This document shows positions 1 through 7,636 of a stretch of 64,000 bases of DNA, one piece after another (the first letter of the stretch is position 1; the number at the start of each line of letters is the position of its first letter). Where the stretch lies: contig NZ_CP129235.1 of the NCBI RefSeq assembly GCF_030413635.1, forward strand, positions 682,001 through 746,000. Direction: 5' to 3'. The translations under genes and the position numbers were made by a program. The notes under the pieces were generated by a model. It did no database searches and had not been told where the DNA came from. It saw only the letters and a list, made by a program, of their open reading frames with translations. Origin of the DNA: Planococcus shenhongbingii (lineage in GTDB: Bacteria > Bacillota > Bacilli > Bacillales_A > Planococcaceae).

Positions 1-458
1 GTCATCCGGCTTAGCAGCACGCCGCGGAAGATGAATTCTTCAGCGACTGGCTCGAGGAAGATCAGCAGGCCAATGGTGATAGCGAGGTAAATCGGGTCTT
101 CCGGCAAAGCGATCGGTTCAAGCAAATAAGCGGCCCAGTCCGGTGAAACCGGCAAGAAGACATAGAGCTGGAGCCAAAACAAGCTTAACGTAAAGGCGAT
201 TGACAGCACAATCAAGCCAATCACGGAAGCAATCCAGCGCTCGGCACCATCTGTAAAAACAAAAGTAGAAACCGACACGTTTTGCAAGCGGAACTGATAC
301 GTAAAGAACCAGAAAGGAACAATGCCGTAAACAGCAACCGACAGCAAAACCGCTTCCAAATCTTCACTCAGAGGAAAAACGGTCGTAGCATAAACCATAG
401 AAAGATAAACAGTGAGCGTAATCCCGACAATATAGCGAAACTTCATTTTCTGGAACAT
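1..458 (-). CDS. CPBP-family intramembrane metalloprotease, cut by window edge
   Basis: The N-terminal 152 residues are present and the rest lies beyond position 1. The start ATG (456-458) follows an AAGGGGTG ribosome site, and the protein begins MFQKMKFRYIVGI. Several hydrophobic membrane segments lead to EEFIFRG near the cut, the EExxxR motif of CPBP (Rce1/Abi) proteases, whose two glutamates and arginine form the active site inside the membrane. It is a paralogue of the next gene (540-1415), which has the same layout and a very similar start region (MFEEMR). CPBP proteins process prenylated or peptide substrates or act in bacteriocin self-immunity; the substrate here is unknown. Confidence 0.85.
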   Translation of the reverse strand, partial: MFQKMKFRYIVGITLTVYLSMVYATTVFPLSEDLEAVLLSVAVYGIVPFWFFTYQFRLQNVSVSTFVFTDGAERWIASVIGLIVLSIAFTLSLFWLQLYVFLPVSPDWAAYLLEPIALPEDPIYLAITIGLLIFLEPVAEEFIFRGVLLSRM

Positions 459-522
459 TCGTGCACCCCTTATGTAGAATAAATCCAGTATAGCAGGTAG
501 TTAGCCTTATGGAACGAAAAAT

Positions 523-559
523 ATAATCCCGTCACGCATTTATGGCGTTTCGGGATTAT
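523..559 (-). terminator. Rho-independent terminator after the second CPBP gene
   Basis: A 9-bp stem (523-531 with 551-559) carries an inner ACGC/GCGT pairing and is followed on the minus strand by a T-rich tract. It overlaps the last codons and stop of the 540-1415 gene, so the two CPBP genes are probably separate transcripts. Confidence 0.7.
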
Positions 560-1415
560 TGGTTTCATTTTCAATCGCTTCGGCTTCTTTTTTAAGGGCA
601 GCCTGGTACTTCTCGTCTTCTTTTTTCTGGTTCAAGATTTGGGCGAGCCGCAGGATAACGGCGAGAAGCAAGGTGCCGCTGACCAATAAGGCAATCGCGT
701 TCGGCACGGCTTTTGCATAAATGTCCGCACTTTCCGCGACCGTCAGCCATTGGGGCCAGCCGGGGCTGACGTACATCAAGCCAACTACGAGCGAGTTGTG
801 GAAAACGTGCAGTAAAATCGGGATCAGCAGATTGTCCGTCAAAAGATACAAAATAGAGGCCGTCACGCCGAACAAAAATGCCCCGAAGAAATCCATATGC
901 AGCATCCCAAATAACAAACTCGACAGCCAGACGCCTTCCCACATAGAGGTCTTGACGATCAAGCGCTTCAACAGCAATCCGCGGAACATGAATTCTTCCG
1001 CAATCGGTCCGATGACCGCTACGATAAGTGAAACCGTGATCAGATAGGCCGTATTGTCAGGAAGCGAAGCCGGCTTTAGAAGATAGTCGACCATCTGGGG
1101 AGCAATTGGCGCCAGCATCCGCAATTGCAGCCACAGGATGCCAATCGAGAAAAACATCGACAACATCACCAAACTGATTGCCGGCAAAATCCAGCGCGAC
1201 GCTCCTTTCAGAAACACCACATTGGTTACCGGCACCTTTTGCTTTCTGAACTGAGAACCGAAATACGAGACGGGCACGACGACATAGAACATCAGCTGCA
1301 TGCCCACATCCATCAGGAAAATATTCGAAGAAAACTGCACTAGCACAAAAGCGGCAAGAACCATCCCGCAAAACATCCAGTTAAATAATTCACGAGTCCT
1401 CATTTCTTCAAACAT
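540..1415 (-). CDS. CPBP-family intramembrane metalloprotease
   Basis: This 291-residue membrane protein has about seven hydrophobic segments. The CPBP motifs are in order: EEFMFRG (EExxxR, about residue 140), FGMLHMDF (FxxxH) and LLHVFHNS (HxxxN/B). In Rce1-type proteases these glutamates and histidines coordinate metal and activate water within the bilayer. The C-terminal 35 residues are charged and probably cytoplasmic. The start (1413-1415) is preceded by GAGGCGGTG. With the partial upstream paralogue it forms a tandem duplicate pair. The family is clear; the substrate, which could be a peptide precursor or a bacteriocin, cannot be read from sequence. Confidence 0.88.
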   Translation of the reverse strand: MFEEMRTRELFNWMFCGMVLAAFVLVQFSSNIFLMDVGMQLMFYVVVPVSYFGSQFRKQKVPVTNVVFLKGASRWILPAISLVMLSMFFSIGILWLQLRMLAPIAPQMVDYLLKPASLPDNTAYLITVSLIVAVIGPIAEEFMFRGLLLKRLIVKTSMWEGVWLSSLLFGMLHMDFFGAFLFGVTASILYLLTDNLLIPILLHVFHNSLVVGLMYVSPGWPQWLTVAESADIYAKAVPNAIALLVSGTLLLAVILRLAQILNQKKEDEKYQAALKKEAEAIENETNNPETP

Positions 1416-1601
1416 CGTTGTGCACCGCCTCTCAGGTTGACCTAAGGCAAGCGATAAGAAAGTTTCTTGAAGAGGAGCAGGGACTATTAAAATGCGACAA
1501 AGCTGCGTGCTTTCTATTACTTATATTTTACCCTAAAACATTAAGGCAAACTATTGCGAAAACTGATGAATTAAGAAAAATTCATTTCAATAAACAAAAG
1601 A

Positions 1602-1629
1602 CTTCAAACGGAATGAGAACCGCTTGAAG
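1602..1629 (-). terminator. Terminator of the disulfide reductase gene
   Basis: Ten-base arms CTTCAAACGG and CCGCTTGAAG pair with G-U tolerance around an 8-nt loop. A TCTTTTGTTT run follows on the minus strand, 20 bp after the stop of the 1648 gene. Confidence 0.75.
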
Positions 1630-1647
1630 CCTAAATTTAATTAGCTA

Positions 1648-2976
1648 TTATTTAACGTCAAAAAGCGCATTAAACGCTTCGCTCATCACCGGATGATTGT
1701 AGATTTGATCCCGCAGGAATGTAGAAGGAGCATTCAAATCCATCGCCAGTTTCACAAGGTTGATGAGTTCCGGAGATTCCGGCCCGAATAAGCTCGCTCC
1801 TAAAATGCGGTCGGTTTTTTGATCGACCACCACTTTGAAGAGGCCGCGCAAATCGTTGATGATATGCGCCCGCGGATGGGCTTTGATCGGAAGTGCGCCT
1901 TCCATAATATCAAAACCTTGTTCTTCCGCTTCTTTCGCTGTTAGGCCGACTCGAGAAAGCGGCGGGTCGATAAAGACGGAGTAAGGAATGTTTTTGCGGC
2001 TGTCGAGTGAGCGGTCTCCGTCGCTGAACAGGGAATCCATGACAATGCGTGAGTCGTCAAGCGAGATGTACGTAAACTGCATGCCGCCTTTCACGTCACC
2101 CATTGCCCAAATATTTTCCGCTGTTGTTTGAAGATGTTCATTCACTTCAATGTCGCCTTTATCGGTCAGTTTTACCGCTGTATTTTCAAGGCCAAGACCC
2201 TCAACATTCGGTTTCCGGCCCGTCGCCAGCAGCACAGCATTTGCCGTTAAGCTGTCGCCGTTCGACAAAGTCACGGTGACGGAGTCACTGTTTTGTTCAG
2301 TAATTTCTTCTGCGTGAGAGCCGAAAACAAAGCGGACACCTTGCGCTTCCATTTCTTTCTGGATTTCGGCAACGATTTCCCGGTCTTCATGTGGCAGCAG
2401 TTCATCTTCCGGAGTGATGACGGTGACTTCCGCCCCGAAATTATTGTACATTGACGCGTATTCAAGCCCGATATAACCGGCACCGACAATCGCCAATTTT
2501 TTAGGCAGCTGTTTCAGTTCAATTAACGTGGTGCTGGTATAGACTTTATCCGATTTGATGTCGCCTTTGATTGGCGGGATGTTGCTGGTGGCACCCGTGT
2601 TAATGAAGATGTGTTCAGCGGTCAACACTTCTTGCTTTGCGTCGCCCGTAACTTCCACTTCTTTATCGGAAAGGAATTTCGCAGCAGCATTGAAAATCGT
2701 CACTTGATCATTGTCTGCCAAGCTTTTGTGGTTCTTGGCCCGCAGTTTTTCCACCACTTTGTTTTTCCGTTCAATCGCATCCGTATAAGGAATTTCATTC
2801 AAGCCGTCATGGACGAGGATTTTCGTCGGGATGCAGGCAATATTGATGCACGTGCCCCCATACATTTCCGGATCTTTCTCAACGAGAGCGACTTTCCAGT
2901 CTTTAGCGGCAAGTTCCCCGGCCAATGTCTTGCCGGCTTTCCCGAACCCGATAATAATCGCATCAAAAGTTAACAT
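1648..2976 (-). CDS. RclA/Har-like pyridine nucleotide-disulfide oxidoreductase
   Basis: This 442-residue class I flavoprotein disulfide reductase has an N-terminal FAD motif GFGKAGKTLA and a redox-active disulfide GGTCINIACIPTK (CxxxxC). It also has an NAD(P)-binding GAGYIGLEYASM, the second FAD motif (ATGRKPNVEGLG, then WAMGDVKGG), and a C-terminal dimer domain ending HPVMSEAFNALF. The active-site sequence with threonine after CIP and the short C-terminus resemble E. coli RclA and the streptococcal hypothiocyanous acid reductase more than dihydrolipoamide dehydrogenase, and no lipoyl enzyme genes are nearby. It is probably a cytoplasmic NADPH-dependent enzyme that removes hypohalous or hypothiocyanous stress, or reduces metal. 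The exact substrate is inferred. Confidence 0.85.
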   Translation of the reverse strand: MLTFDAIIIGFGKAGKTLAGELAAKDWKVALVEKDPEMYGGTCINIACIPTKILVHDGLNEIPYTDAIERKNKVVEKLRAKNHKSLADNDQVTIFNAAAKFLSDKEVEVTGDAKQEVLTAEHIFINTGATSNIPPIKGDIKSDKVYTSTTLIELKQLPKKLAIVGAGYIGLEYASMYNNFGAEVTVITPEDELLPHEDREIVAEIQKEMEAQGVRFVFGSHAEEITEQNSDSVTVTLSNGDSLTANAVLLATGRKPNVEGLGLENTAVKLTDKGDIEVNEHLQTTAENIWAMGDVKGGMQFTYISLDDSRIVMDSLFSDGDRSLDSRKNIPYSVFIDPPLSRVGLTAKEAEEQGFDIMEGALPIKAHPRAHIINDLRGLFKVVVDQKTDRILGASLFGPESPELINLVKLAMDLNAPSTFLRDQIYNHPVMSEAFNALFDVK

Positions 2977-3085
2977 AGAATCTTCACCTTTCTTTATTTC
3001 AATTAAGTGCTTTTATATAAAGTGCTTCATTACCTTATCTTCCCTCAATGGTTTTGCTTAAACAGGGAGAAAATGTCCAAACAAA

Positions 3086-3110
3086 AACACTTGGACGGAA
3101 TCCAAGTGTT
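3086..3110 (-). terminator. Terminator after small membrane protein genes
   Basis: A perfect 10-bp stem (AACACTTGGA, 5-nt loop, TCCAAGTGTT) is followed by TTTTTG on the minus strand. It ends the 3136/3328 pair of small genes. Confidence 0.8.
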
Positions 3111-3135
3111 TTCTCTACTCATATGTACAAAAGGA

Positions 3136-3306
3136 TTAAGCGTTCTTTCTACCAAGCTCTAGCTTTTTCTGTTCCAACGCAATCTTATCGCGCTCCAGCT
3201 GGATTTTCGCTAAATTGAGCTTTGCTTTTGTGTTGATGTCGAAGCCGATAAGCAGCAAGAAACCAAGGCCCAGTACAGCAATCAACGCAAACATTCCGAT
3301 TTCCAT
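3136..3306 (-). CDS. Small single-pass membrane protein (56 aa)
   Basis: This short gene encodes an N-terminal hydrophobic helix (about residues 4-21) followed by a highly charged helical tail (AKIQLERDKIALEQKK). Its start MEIGMFALIAVLG is preceded by AAGGAGTGATC. It lies 21 bp after the stop of the 3328 gene and shares the terminator at 3086, so the two are probably one transcript. The form, one anchor plus a cytoplasmic coiled-coil-like tail, resembles small membrane regulators, but I do not recognise a named family. Confidence 0.7.
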   Translation of the reverse strand: MEIGMFALIAVLGLGFLLLIGFDINTKAKLNLAKIQLERDKIALEQKKLELGRKNA

Positions 3307-3327
3307 ATGATCACTCCTTTAAGAGAA

Positions 3328-3486
3328 CTACTGGCGCCGCAATTCTTCCGCAATTTGCTTCAAGTAAGCATTCCGCTCTTTGCCTAATTTCAAAAAAGTG
3401 AAGACAACATATATAATGACTGCAATCATAACGAGGTAGAAAAATATAGAAATGATCGGCAGCAGCATAAATAGATCACCAGACAT
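3328..3486 (-). CDS. Small single-pass membrane protein (52 aa), paralogue of 28613-28765
   Basis: Start MSGDLFMLLPIIS sits 6 nt after AAGGAGGT. Residues 6-30 are strongly hydrophobic. The tail KERNAYLKQIAEELRRQ closely matches KERNALLKDIVEELRKR of the small gene at 28613-28765, so the two are paralogues separated by 25 kb. First gene of a two-gene transcript with 3136-3306. The function is unknown; conservation of the charged tail suggests a protein partner on the cytoplasmic side. Confidence 0.75.
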   Translation of the reverse strand: MSGDLFMLLPIISIFFYLVMIAVIIYVVFTFLKLGKERNAYLKQIAEELRRQ

Positions 3487-3728
3487 ACATAGACCTCCTT
3501 TTCCTATAATACGGAAGAGAAGAGGAAGAGTTTCGCAATATCTGGAAGTTTTCTTTGTTTGAAGACAGTCATTTGAAAAAATTAACGGCGCAGAAGCGTA
3601 TTTTCGTACTTACAGAGCATATTTTCTCTTTAATGGAGCGTATTTTAACCATAACTGGGCGTATTTCATCGAAAGAAGAAAAACGTTTTAGCTTTTAAAG
3701 GCATGAAGTACATAGAATTTTTAAAAAA

Positions 3729-3995
3729 CTAGCAAATCGTCTGTTCGCTTCTCTCGATTTCGCCGGTTTGATCATCGACCCATGCTTTGCCGCTTTCGCA
3801 ATTCTCTTCATTCGTCCACTCGATGAAGTATTGATGGTTGGCATGCGTGACCTCCTGGATTTCCATTTTTCCAATTTGATGGCTGTGGAAGTCAATGACG
3901 GTTTGAATGGCTTGTTCCTCCGTAATCTGCGGTTTCGCATTTGTACAGCCACCCATGATGAATAATAAAACCAGCCACATCGCTGATATTCTCAT
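3729..3995 (-). CDS. Small lipoprotein (88 aa)
   Basis: The N-terminus MRISAMWLVLLFIMGGC is a short signal peptide with a lipobox ending at Cys17, so the mature protein of about 72 residues should be lipid-anchored outside the cell. The remainder (TEEQAIQTVIDFH, then an alternating strand pattern ending KAWVDDQTGEIERSEQTIC) resembles a single PepSY-like domain, in which one helix packs on a sheet. A ribosome site AGGAGGTTGG precedes the start. It is unlinked to an obvious peptidase. Family assignment beyond lipoprotein is tentative. Confidence 0.75.
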   Translation of the reverse strand: MRISAMWLVLLFIMGGCTNAKPQITEEQAIQTVIDFHSHQIGKMEIQEVTHANHQYFIEWTNEENCESGKAWVDDQTGEIERSEQTIC

Positions 3996-4059
3996 AATCC
4001 AACCTCCTTATAGCGTAGACGGAAAGGGCAGGAGATAAGTTACGTCACCCAGCCAAACA

Positions 4060-4089
4060 AAAAAGCGCTTGGAAATCCAAGCGCTTTTT
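4060..4089 (-). terminator. Terminator after the HutG-like gene
   Basis: A 13-bp stem (AAAAAGCGCTTGG / CCAAGCGCTTTTT) flanks a 4-nt loop. It has A/T runs on both sides and could serve either strand; it lies 9 bp beyond the stop of 4099-5034. Confidence 0.8.
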
Positions 4090-4098
4090 AAACCCTAT

Positions 4099-5034
4099 TC
4101 AATGAAATGCAGCCATCACTTCGGCGACCAGATAAGCGGCAAGCTTCGTCGTTTTTCCGTTGCCATCGATTGTCGGATTGACTTCAGAAATATCAAAGCT
4201 CTTCACTTTTTCATTGGCGACAATATGCCACAACAGTTGGCGCACAACGACCGGTTCGAGCCCGAACGGGGAAGCGTCGACAATGCTCGGCGCATAAAAG
4301 GACGATAGCGATTCCATACAAAAAGTGACGAGTACGTGGTCATAATTCTTACAGAACGCATCAATGACGTTTTGCGTGCTTTGCAAATCGCGCAGTGCCA
4401 AATCTTCGGCAAGGACGAACTGTGCGCCAAGCTGTTCCGCTTTGTTGAAAATCGCCCGCGTGTTGCCGAGCGGCTGGACGCCAAGGACGAGATAGCCGGC
4501 ATTGCTGTCGGTTTCCAGAATCTGTTTGAATACGGTGCGGGAATCCGGGCGTTCCGCATCCTGCAGATCGAAATACGCATCAATGCTAATGATGCCGATT
4601 TTTGCATCCGGGCCGAGAAAGCGCCGCGCGCCCCAATAATGGCCATACGCTGTTTCATGCCCGCCGCCTAAAATGATGGGCGTTGCGGAGCGGCCCAGCA
4701 AATTGCTGATGTGTTCACCCAGTTCTCTCTGGGCTTTTTCCATATCGCCGCCTTTTTGCATCACCGTGCCGGCATCGACAAGCTGCCGGCCGCCTAAGTG
4801 ATCGGGAAGGTCCGCCAGATGGCTGCGGATTTGGTCCGGTGCTTCTGCGGCTCCCGTTTGTCCGCCGCTGCGCTTAGCTCCTTCATCGCATTCAAAGCCG
4901 ATGATGGAAAAAGAACGTTCCGGAACTTCATCGCTGCATAAGAGTTCAACGCTCTGGTGGAAGCGGAAACTGGCCCGGTCTGTCCGGCTGTCAATATGAC
5001 CGTGCCAAAAATGCCTTTTCGGTAATTTATACAA
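4099..5034 (-). CDS. Formimidoylglutamase-like (arginase/ureohydrolase superfamily) protein with altered metal ligands
   Basis: The fold and length (311 aa) match HutG-type formimidoylglutamase, which hydrolyses N-formimidoyl-glutamate in histidine breakdown using two Mn ions. GGGHETAYGHY (His126) is intact. The usual DAHFD motif reads DAYFD (Tyr154 in place of His), and the second ligand motif, normally CMD or DMD followed by V, reads CMESL (Glu241). The FAPGVSAP substrate loop is also changed, to YAPSIVDAS. I chose the TTG start at 5034 because GAGGTG lies 6 nt upstream and the resulting MYKLPKRHFWHGHIDS aligns with HutG N-termini; a GTG at 5043 is the alternative. No other hut genes are present. 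Catalysis is doubtful; it may be a repurposed or inactive paralogue. Confidence 0.8.
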   Translation of the reverse strand: MYKLPKRHFWHGHIDSRTDRASFRFHQSVELLCSDEVPERSFSIIGFECDEGAKRSGGQTGAAEAPDQIRSHLADLPDHLGGRQLVDAGTVMQKGGDMEKAQRELGEHISNLLGRSATPIILGGGHETAYGHYWGARRFLGPDAKIGIISIDAYFDLQDAERPDSRTVFKQILETDSNAGYLVLGVQPLGNTRAIFNKAEQLGAQFVLAEDLALRDLQSTQNVIDAFCKNYDHVLVTFCMESLSSFYAPSIVDASPFGLEPVVVRQLLWHIVANEKVKSFDISEVNPTIDGNGKTTKLAAYLVAEVMAAFH

Positions 5035-5147
5035 ACTTAACACCTCGAGTTAATGGAATGAAAAACATAATACTCTCATTGTAATGAATTTCGGAGCAGA
5101 ATGCACAATAACAGCGAAATATAAAGCAGAAAAACAAGAAACAGGGT

Positions 5148-5177
5148 TTGACCTTTTTCACGGAATCTTCCTATAAT
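5148..5177 (+). promoter_or_regulatory. Sigma-A promoter for guaD
   Basis: TTGACC (5148-5153), an 18-nt spacer and TATAAT (5172-5177) lie about 43 bp upstream of the guanine deaminase start. Confidence 0.65.
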
Positions 5178-5220
5178 TAGTCATTGTACAATTAACAAGG
5201 ACCGGGAGGCATCGGACAAT

Positions 5221-6570
5221 ATGGCAAAAGTAATTAAAGGAACCGGCTTTTCAAGCGTCACTCAACAGGAAATCGAGATGTTGGAAGACCATCTTTTCTG
5301 CATAAACGAAGACGGCTTTATTGCCCAGCGTATTTCCCCGAAACAAGAGGAATACGAAGAGGTGCTGCAACAAGCGCGCAAAGAAGAGCAGCTGATTGAA
5401 CTCAAAGAAGGCCAATACTTGCTGCCGGGCTTTATCGATTTGCACATCCATGCACCGCAATGGGCGCAGAGCGGCACCGCACTCGACTTGCCGCTGTATG
5501 AATGGCTCAATGCCCATACATTCCCACTGGAAGCGAAGTTTTCGGACACAGCTTTCGCGCACAAAACCTATCATCATTTGGTGGATACCTTGCTGGAAAG
5601 CGGCACGACAACCGCTCTTTACTTTGCGACGATCCATGAAGAAGCGAGTTATATCCTGGCACAGATCTGCGCGGAAAAAGGGCAGCGCGGCCTAATCGGG
5701 AAAGTGGTGATGGACGACCCCGAGCAAAATCCGGACTATTACCGCGATGCCAGTGCCAAAGAGGCGCTTGAAGGCACGGAGCGTTTCATCCAACGAGTGA
5801 AAGAACTGAACGCCGGTACAAAGCAGGGCGTCTATCCGGTAGTAACACCGCGTTTTGTGCCGAGCTGTACGGACAGCGTGCTGGAAGGCCTCGGGAAAAT
5901 TGCCGCTGCCCATGACGTGCACGTCACTTCGCATTGCAGCGAGAGCGACTGGGCGCACGACCATGTAAAAGAGCGCTTCGGCATAAACGACTCCCAAGTC
6001 TTGAAAGGCTTCGGTTTGTTGACCGACAAAGCGGTGATGGCGCATTCCAATTTCCTGAGCGATGAAGATGCCAGGACTTATCAAGAACAAGGAACAGCCA
6101 TTGCCCATTGTCCGGTGTCCAATGCCTATTTTGCCAATAGCGTCATCCCGATCAAGCATTTCTCGGACATGGGCGTGGAAGTCGGGCTTGGCACAGATCT
6201 GTCGGGCGGCTTTGATCCGAGCGTCTATTCAGCGATCCGGCAAGCCGTCATGTCTTCCCGCATGCTGGAAGACGGCGTCGACCCGCAAAAAGAAGCGGCA
6301 TCCCGCGGCCGGGCCCATTCGCGCATCACTGTCAAAGAAGCGTTTTATTTTGCTACAGCGGGAGGCGGCGAAAGCGTCAGCCTTCCCATCGGCCGGCTGG
6401 CAGAAGGGTACGCCTTTGATGCGCAAATCGTCGACACGGGGATAGAAGATGCCTCGATGCCGATTTTCGACGGAATGGATACACTGGATGACATTTTCGA
6501 AAAGCTGCTGTATTTGACGCAGCGCCGGAACATTGTCTCGGTATTCGTCCACGGACGACAAGTGAAATAA
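5221..6570 (+). CDS. guaD: Guanine deaminase (amidohydrolase type)
   Basis: This 449-residue protein belongs to the metal-dependent amidohydrolases and should convert guanine to xanthine and ammonia in the cytoplasm. Visible signatures are the first metal motif DLHIHAPQW, SHCSESDWAHD (metal/substrate histidine and glutamate), MAHSNFLSD, and GLGTDLSGGF with the catalytic aspartate. The HAPQ sequence and the position of SHCSE match eukaryotic and E. coli GuaD rather than the small cytidine-deaminase-type Bacillus GuaD. A GGGAGG ribosome site precedes the ATG. It is alone behind its own promoter and has no purine permease beside it. Confidence 0.9.
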   Translation: MAKVIKGTGFSSVTQQEIEMLEDHLFCINEDGFIAQRISPKQEEYEEVLQQARKEEQLIELKEGQYLLPGFIDLHIHAPQWAQSGTALDLPLYEWLNAHTFPLEAKFSDTAFAHKTYHHLVDTLLESGTTTALYFATIHEEASYILAQICAEKGQRGLIGKVVMDDPEQNPDYYRDASAKEALEGTERFIQRVKELNAGTKQGVYPVVTPRFVPSCTDSVLEGLGKIAAAHDVHVTSHCSESDWAHDHVKERFGINDSQVLKGFGLLTDKAVMAHSNFLSDEDARTYQEQGTAIAHCPVSNAYFANSVIPIKHFSDMGVEVGLGTDLSGGFDPSVYSAIRQAVMSSRMLEDGVDPQKEAASRGRAHSRITVKEAFYFATAGGGESVSLPIGRLAEGYAFDAQIVDTGIEDASMPIFDGMDTLDDIFEKLLYLTQRRNIVSVFVHGRQVK

Positions 6571-6614
6571 TAAAATCGAAAAGAGCTATCCCAGATGTCA
6601 CCTTTGGAAAGGTA

Positions 6615-6825
6615 TTAACGCCGTTTCATTCGCTTCAGGCGGACGCTTTCCGCGGGCACGGCTTCAGCCGCTTCCTTCGCTGCGCTCAGTCCAGGGTCTT
6701 CAGCTCGTGCTGATTCCGCTGGAAGCGAATTGTGCAAAAGTACTTTTGCACGATTCGTTTGCGACGAAGCTAGCGCAGCGATGCAGGAGCACAATGGTTG
6801 CCCTCGCCGCCTTCCGCTCATTTCA
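6615..6825 (+). repeat. Extragenic Bacillales-type repeat, long copy
   Basis: The block begins TTCGCTTCAGGCGGACGC, runs through CTTTCCGCGGGC and ends GCAGGAGCACAATGGTTGCC CTCGCC..CCTTCCGC (shown split). A second, shorter copy with the same ends lies at 12125-12211. Nested inside is a near-perfect 32-bp palindrome (6726-6757: 15-bp arms around TA, one G-U pair). The short reading frames here are not gene-like. Repeats of this style are common between genes in Bacillales; their role is unknown. Confidence 0.65.
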
Positions 6826-6866
6826 CTGGTTATCGTGCTATAGTTTGGCTATTTCTATGCAGAACA

Positions 6867-6887
6867 AAAGCGGCAGCATGCCGCTTT
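6867..6887 (-). other. Perfect hairpin, terminator-like on the minus strand
   Basis: Arms AAAGCGGCA and TGCCGCTTT (9 bp, 3-nt loop) are followed on the minus strand by TTTTGTT. No gene now ends here; it may be left over from a lost minus-strand gene. Confidence 0.45.
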
Positions 6888-7171
6888 CACCCAATTTCAT
6901 TTATGCCACGGATAAAAGCAGTCACATCTTCGCTTGAATACGGACGAACCCTTCACCAAGCGAGGCGCGTCCAGAGGCTAGGCGAAACAGGAAGATGAGC
7001 GGGTTGTGCTCAGCTTCCTGCGGGAGCCAAAGAGGGGGCCAAAAGATTTGGGCCCCTCTATTGCGACGAGCTTGCGCAGGAGCAATCGTCTTTGCCTTTC
7101 CCAAAGCGTCCGAGCGACTTTTCCAACCGGCAAACAACAGTTTTAAATAAAATGCGCATGTAAAAAATGAA
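6888..7171. other. Non-coding stretch, no gene seen
   Basis: Nothing with a ribosome site and protein-like codon pattern is visible. The stretch contains an imperfect GGGGGCC/GGCCCC hairpin near 7030-7060 and a GCGACGAGCTTGCGCAGGAG string resembling part of the repeat at 6615-6825, so it is probably more repeat-derived DNA. Confidence 0.4.
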
Positions 7172-7217
7172 AGGGCGATCCCGAAAGTCAGCAAAAATTG
7201 ACTTTCGGGATCGCCCT
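7172..7217 (-). terminator. Strong terminator of the 7227 gene
   Basis: A 19-bp perfect stem (7172-7190 with 7199-7217) around an 8-nt loop is followed by TTTCATTTTTT on the minus strand. It closes the MMPL/two-component/membrane-protein gene run. Confidence 0.9.
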
Positions 7218-7226
7218 CTTTATTGT

Positions 7227-7616
7227 CTATTCTTTCTCCGTCACGAACGTAATCACGGCAAACAACAAGAACGCGAACAGCAATAACGAACCGCCGGCGA
7301 TGAATAAAATCGTCACCAAGGTATCGTTCCAGTTGAACGGATTCAAGTTGTAAATCCACATGCCGGCACTTAAGCCGAAGGCGCCAAGCATAGCGAGCAC
7401 ACTGTGGATGGCGACCAGTTTTTTATACTTGATGGTATAAACCCGGTAAAAAATGCCCCAGGCAAAAACCGACAGCCAGCCGACGACCAGGATATGGGCG
7501 TGGACGGGGCGCAGGGAATAGTCCATTTCGCCGGCCATTTGAGAACCGAGGAATGTACCGATCAAGCCGAAAATGGCCGAGAATTGAATCAAACGCAAAC
7601 TCCAAACTTTTTCCAT
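7227..7616 (-). CDS. Four-helix membrane protein resembling haem-copper oxidase subunit I N-terminus
   Basis: This 129-residue protein has four hydrophobic segments (about 8-28, 40-62, 68-90 and 100-125). The segment HAHILVVGWLSVFAWG places a histidine inside a helix much as in subunit I of cbb3/NorB-like oxidases, and short Bacillales homologues of this kind are often called cytochrome-c oxidase. It lacks the other helices and Cu/haem ligands, so it cannot be a full oxidase. The start follows GGAGG. It lies 20 bp after the sensor kinase gene and is probably co-transcribed with it. The role is unknown; haem binding is possible. Confidence 0.6.
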   Translation of the reverse strand: MEKVWSLRLIQFSAIFGLIGTFLGSQMAGEMDYSLRPVHAHILVVGWLSVFAWGIFYRVYTIKYKKLVAIHSVLAMLGAFGLSAGMWIYNLNPFNWNDTLVTILFIAGGSLLLFAFLLFAVITFVTEKE

Positions 7617-7636
7617 TAAATAAATCCTCCAATTTC

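Noticed and set aside
1418..1627. Plus-strand 69-codon frame between the CPBP gene and the disulfide reductase
   Set aside because: No ribosome site and the frame runs through the terminator at 1602-1629.
3540..3680. Repeated GCGTATTTT-like strings that looked like a repeat array
   Set aside because: Spacing is irregular and units are short and variable; no CRISPR or structured repeat.
6922..7359. Minus-strand open frame of 145 codons across the repeat region and the start of the 7227 gene
   Set aside because: It overlaps the well-supported 7227 gene and its strong terminator, and its unique part is repeat DNA without a ribosome site.
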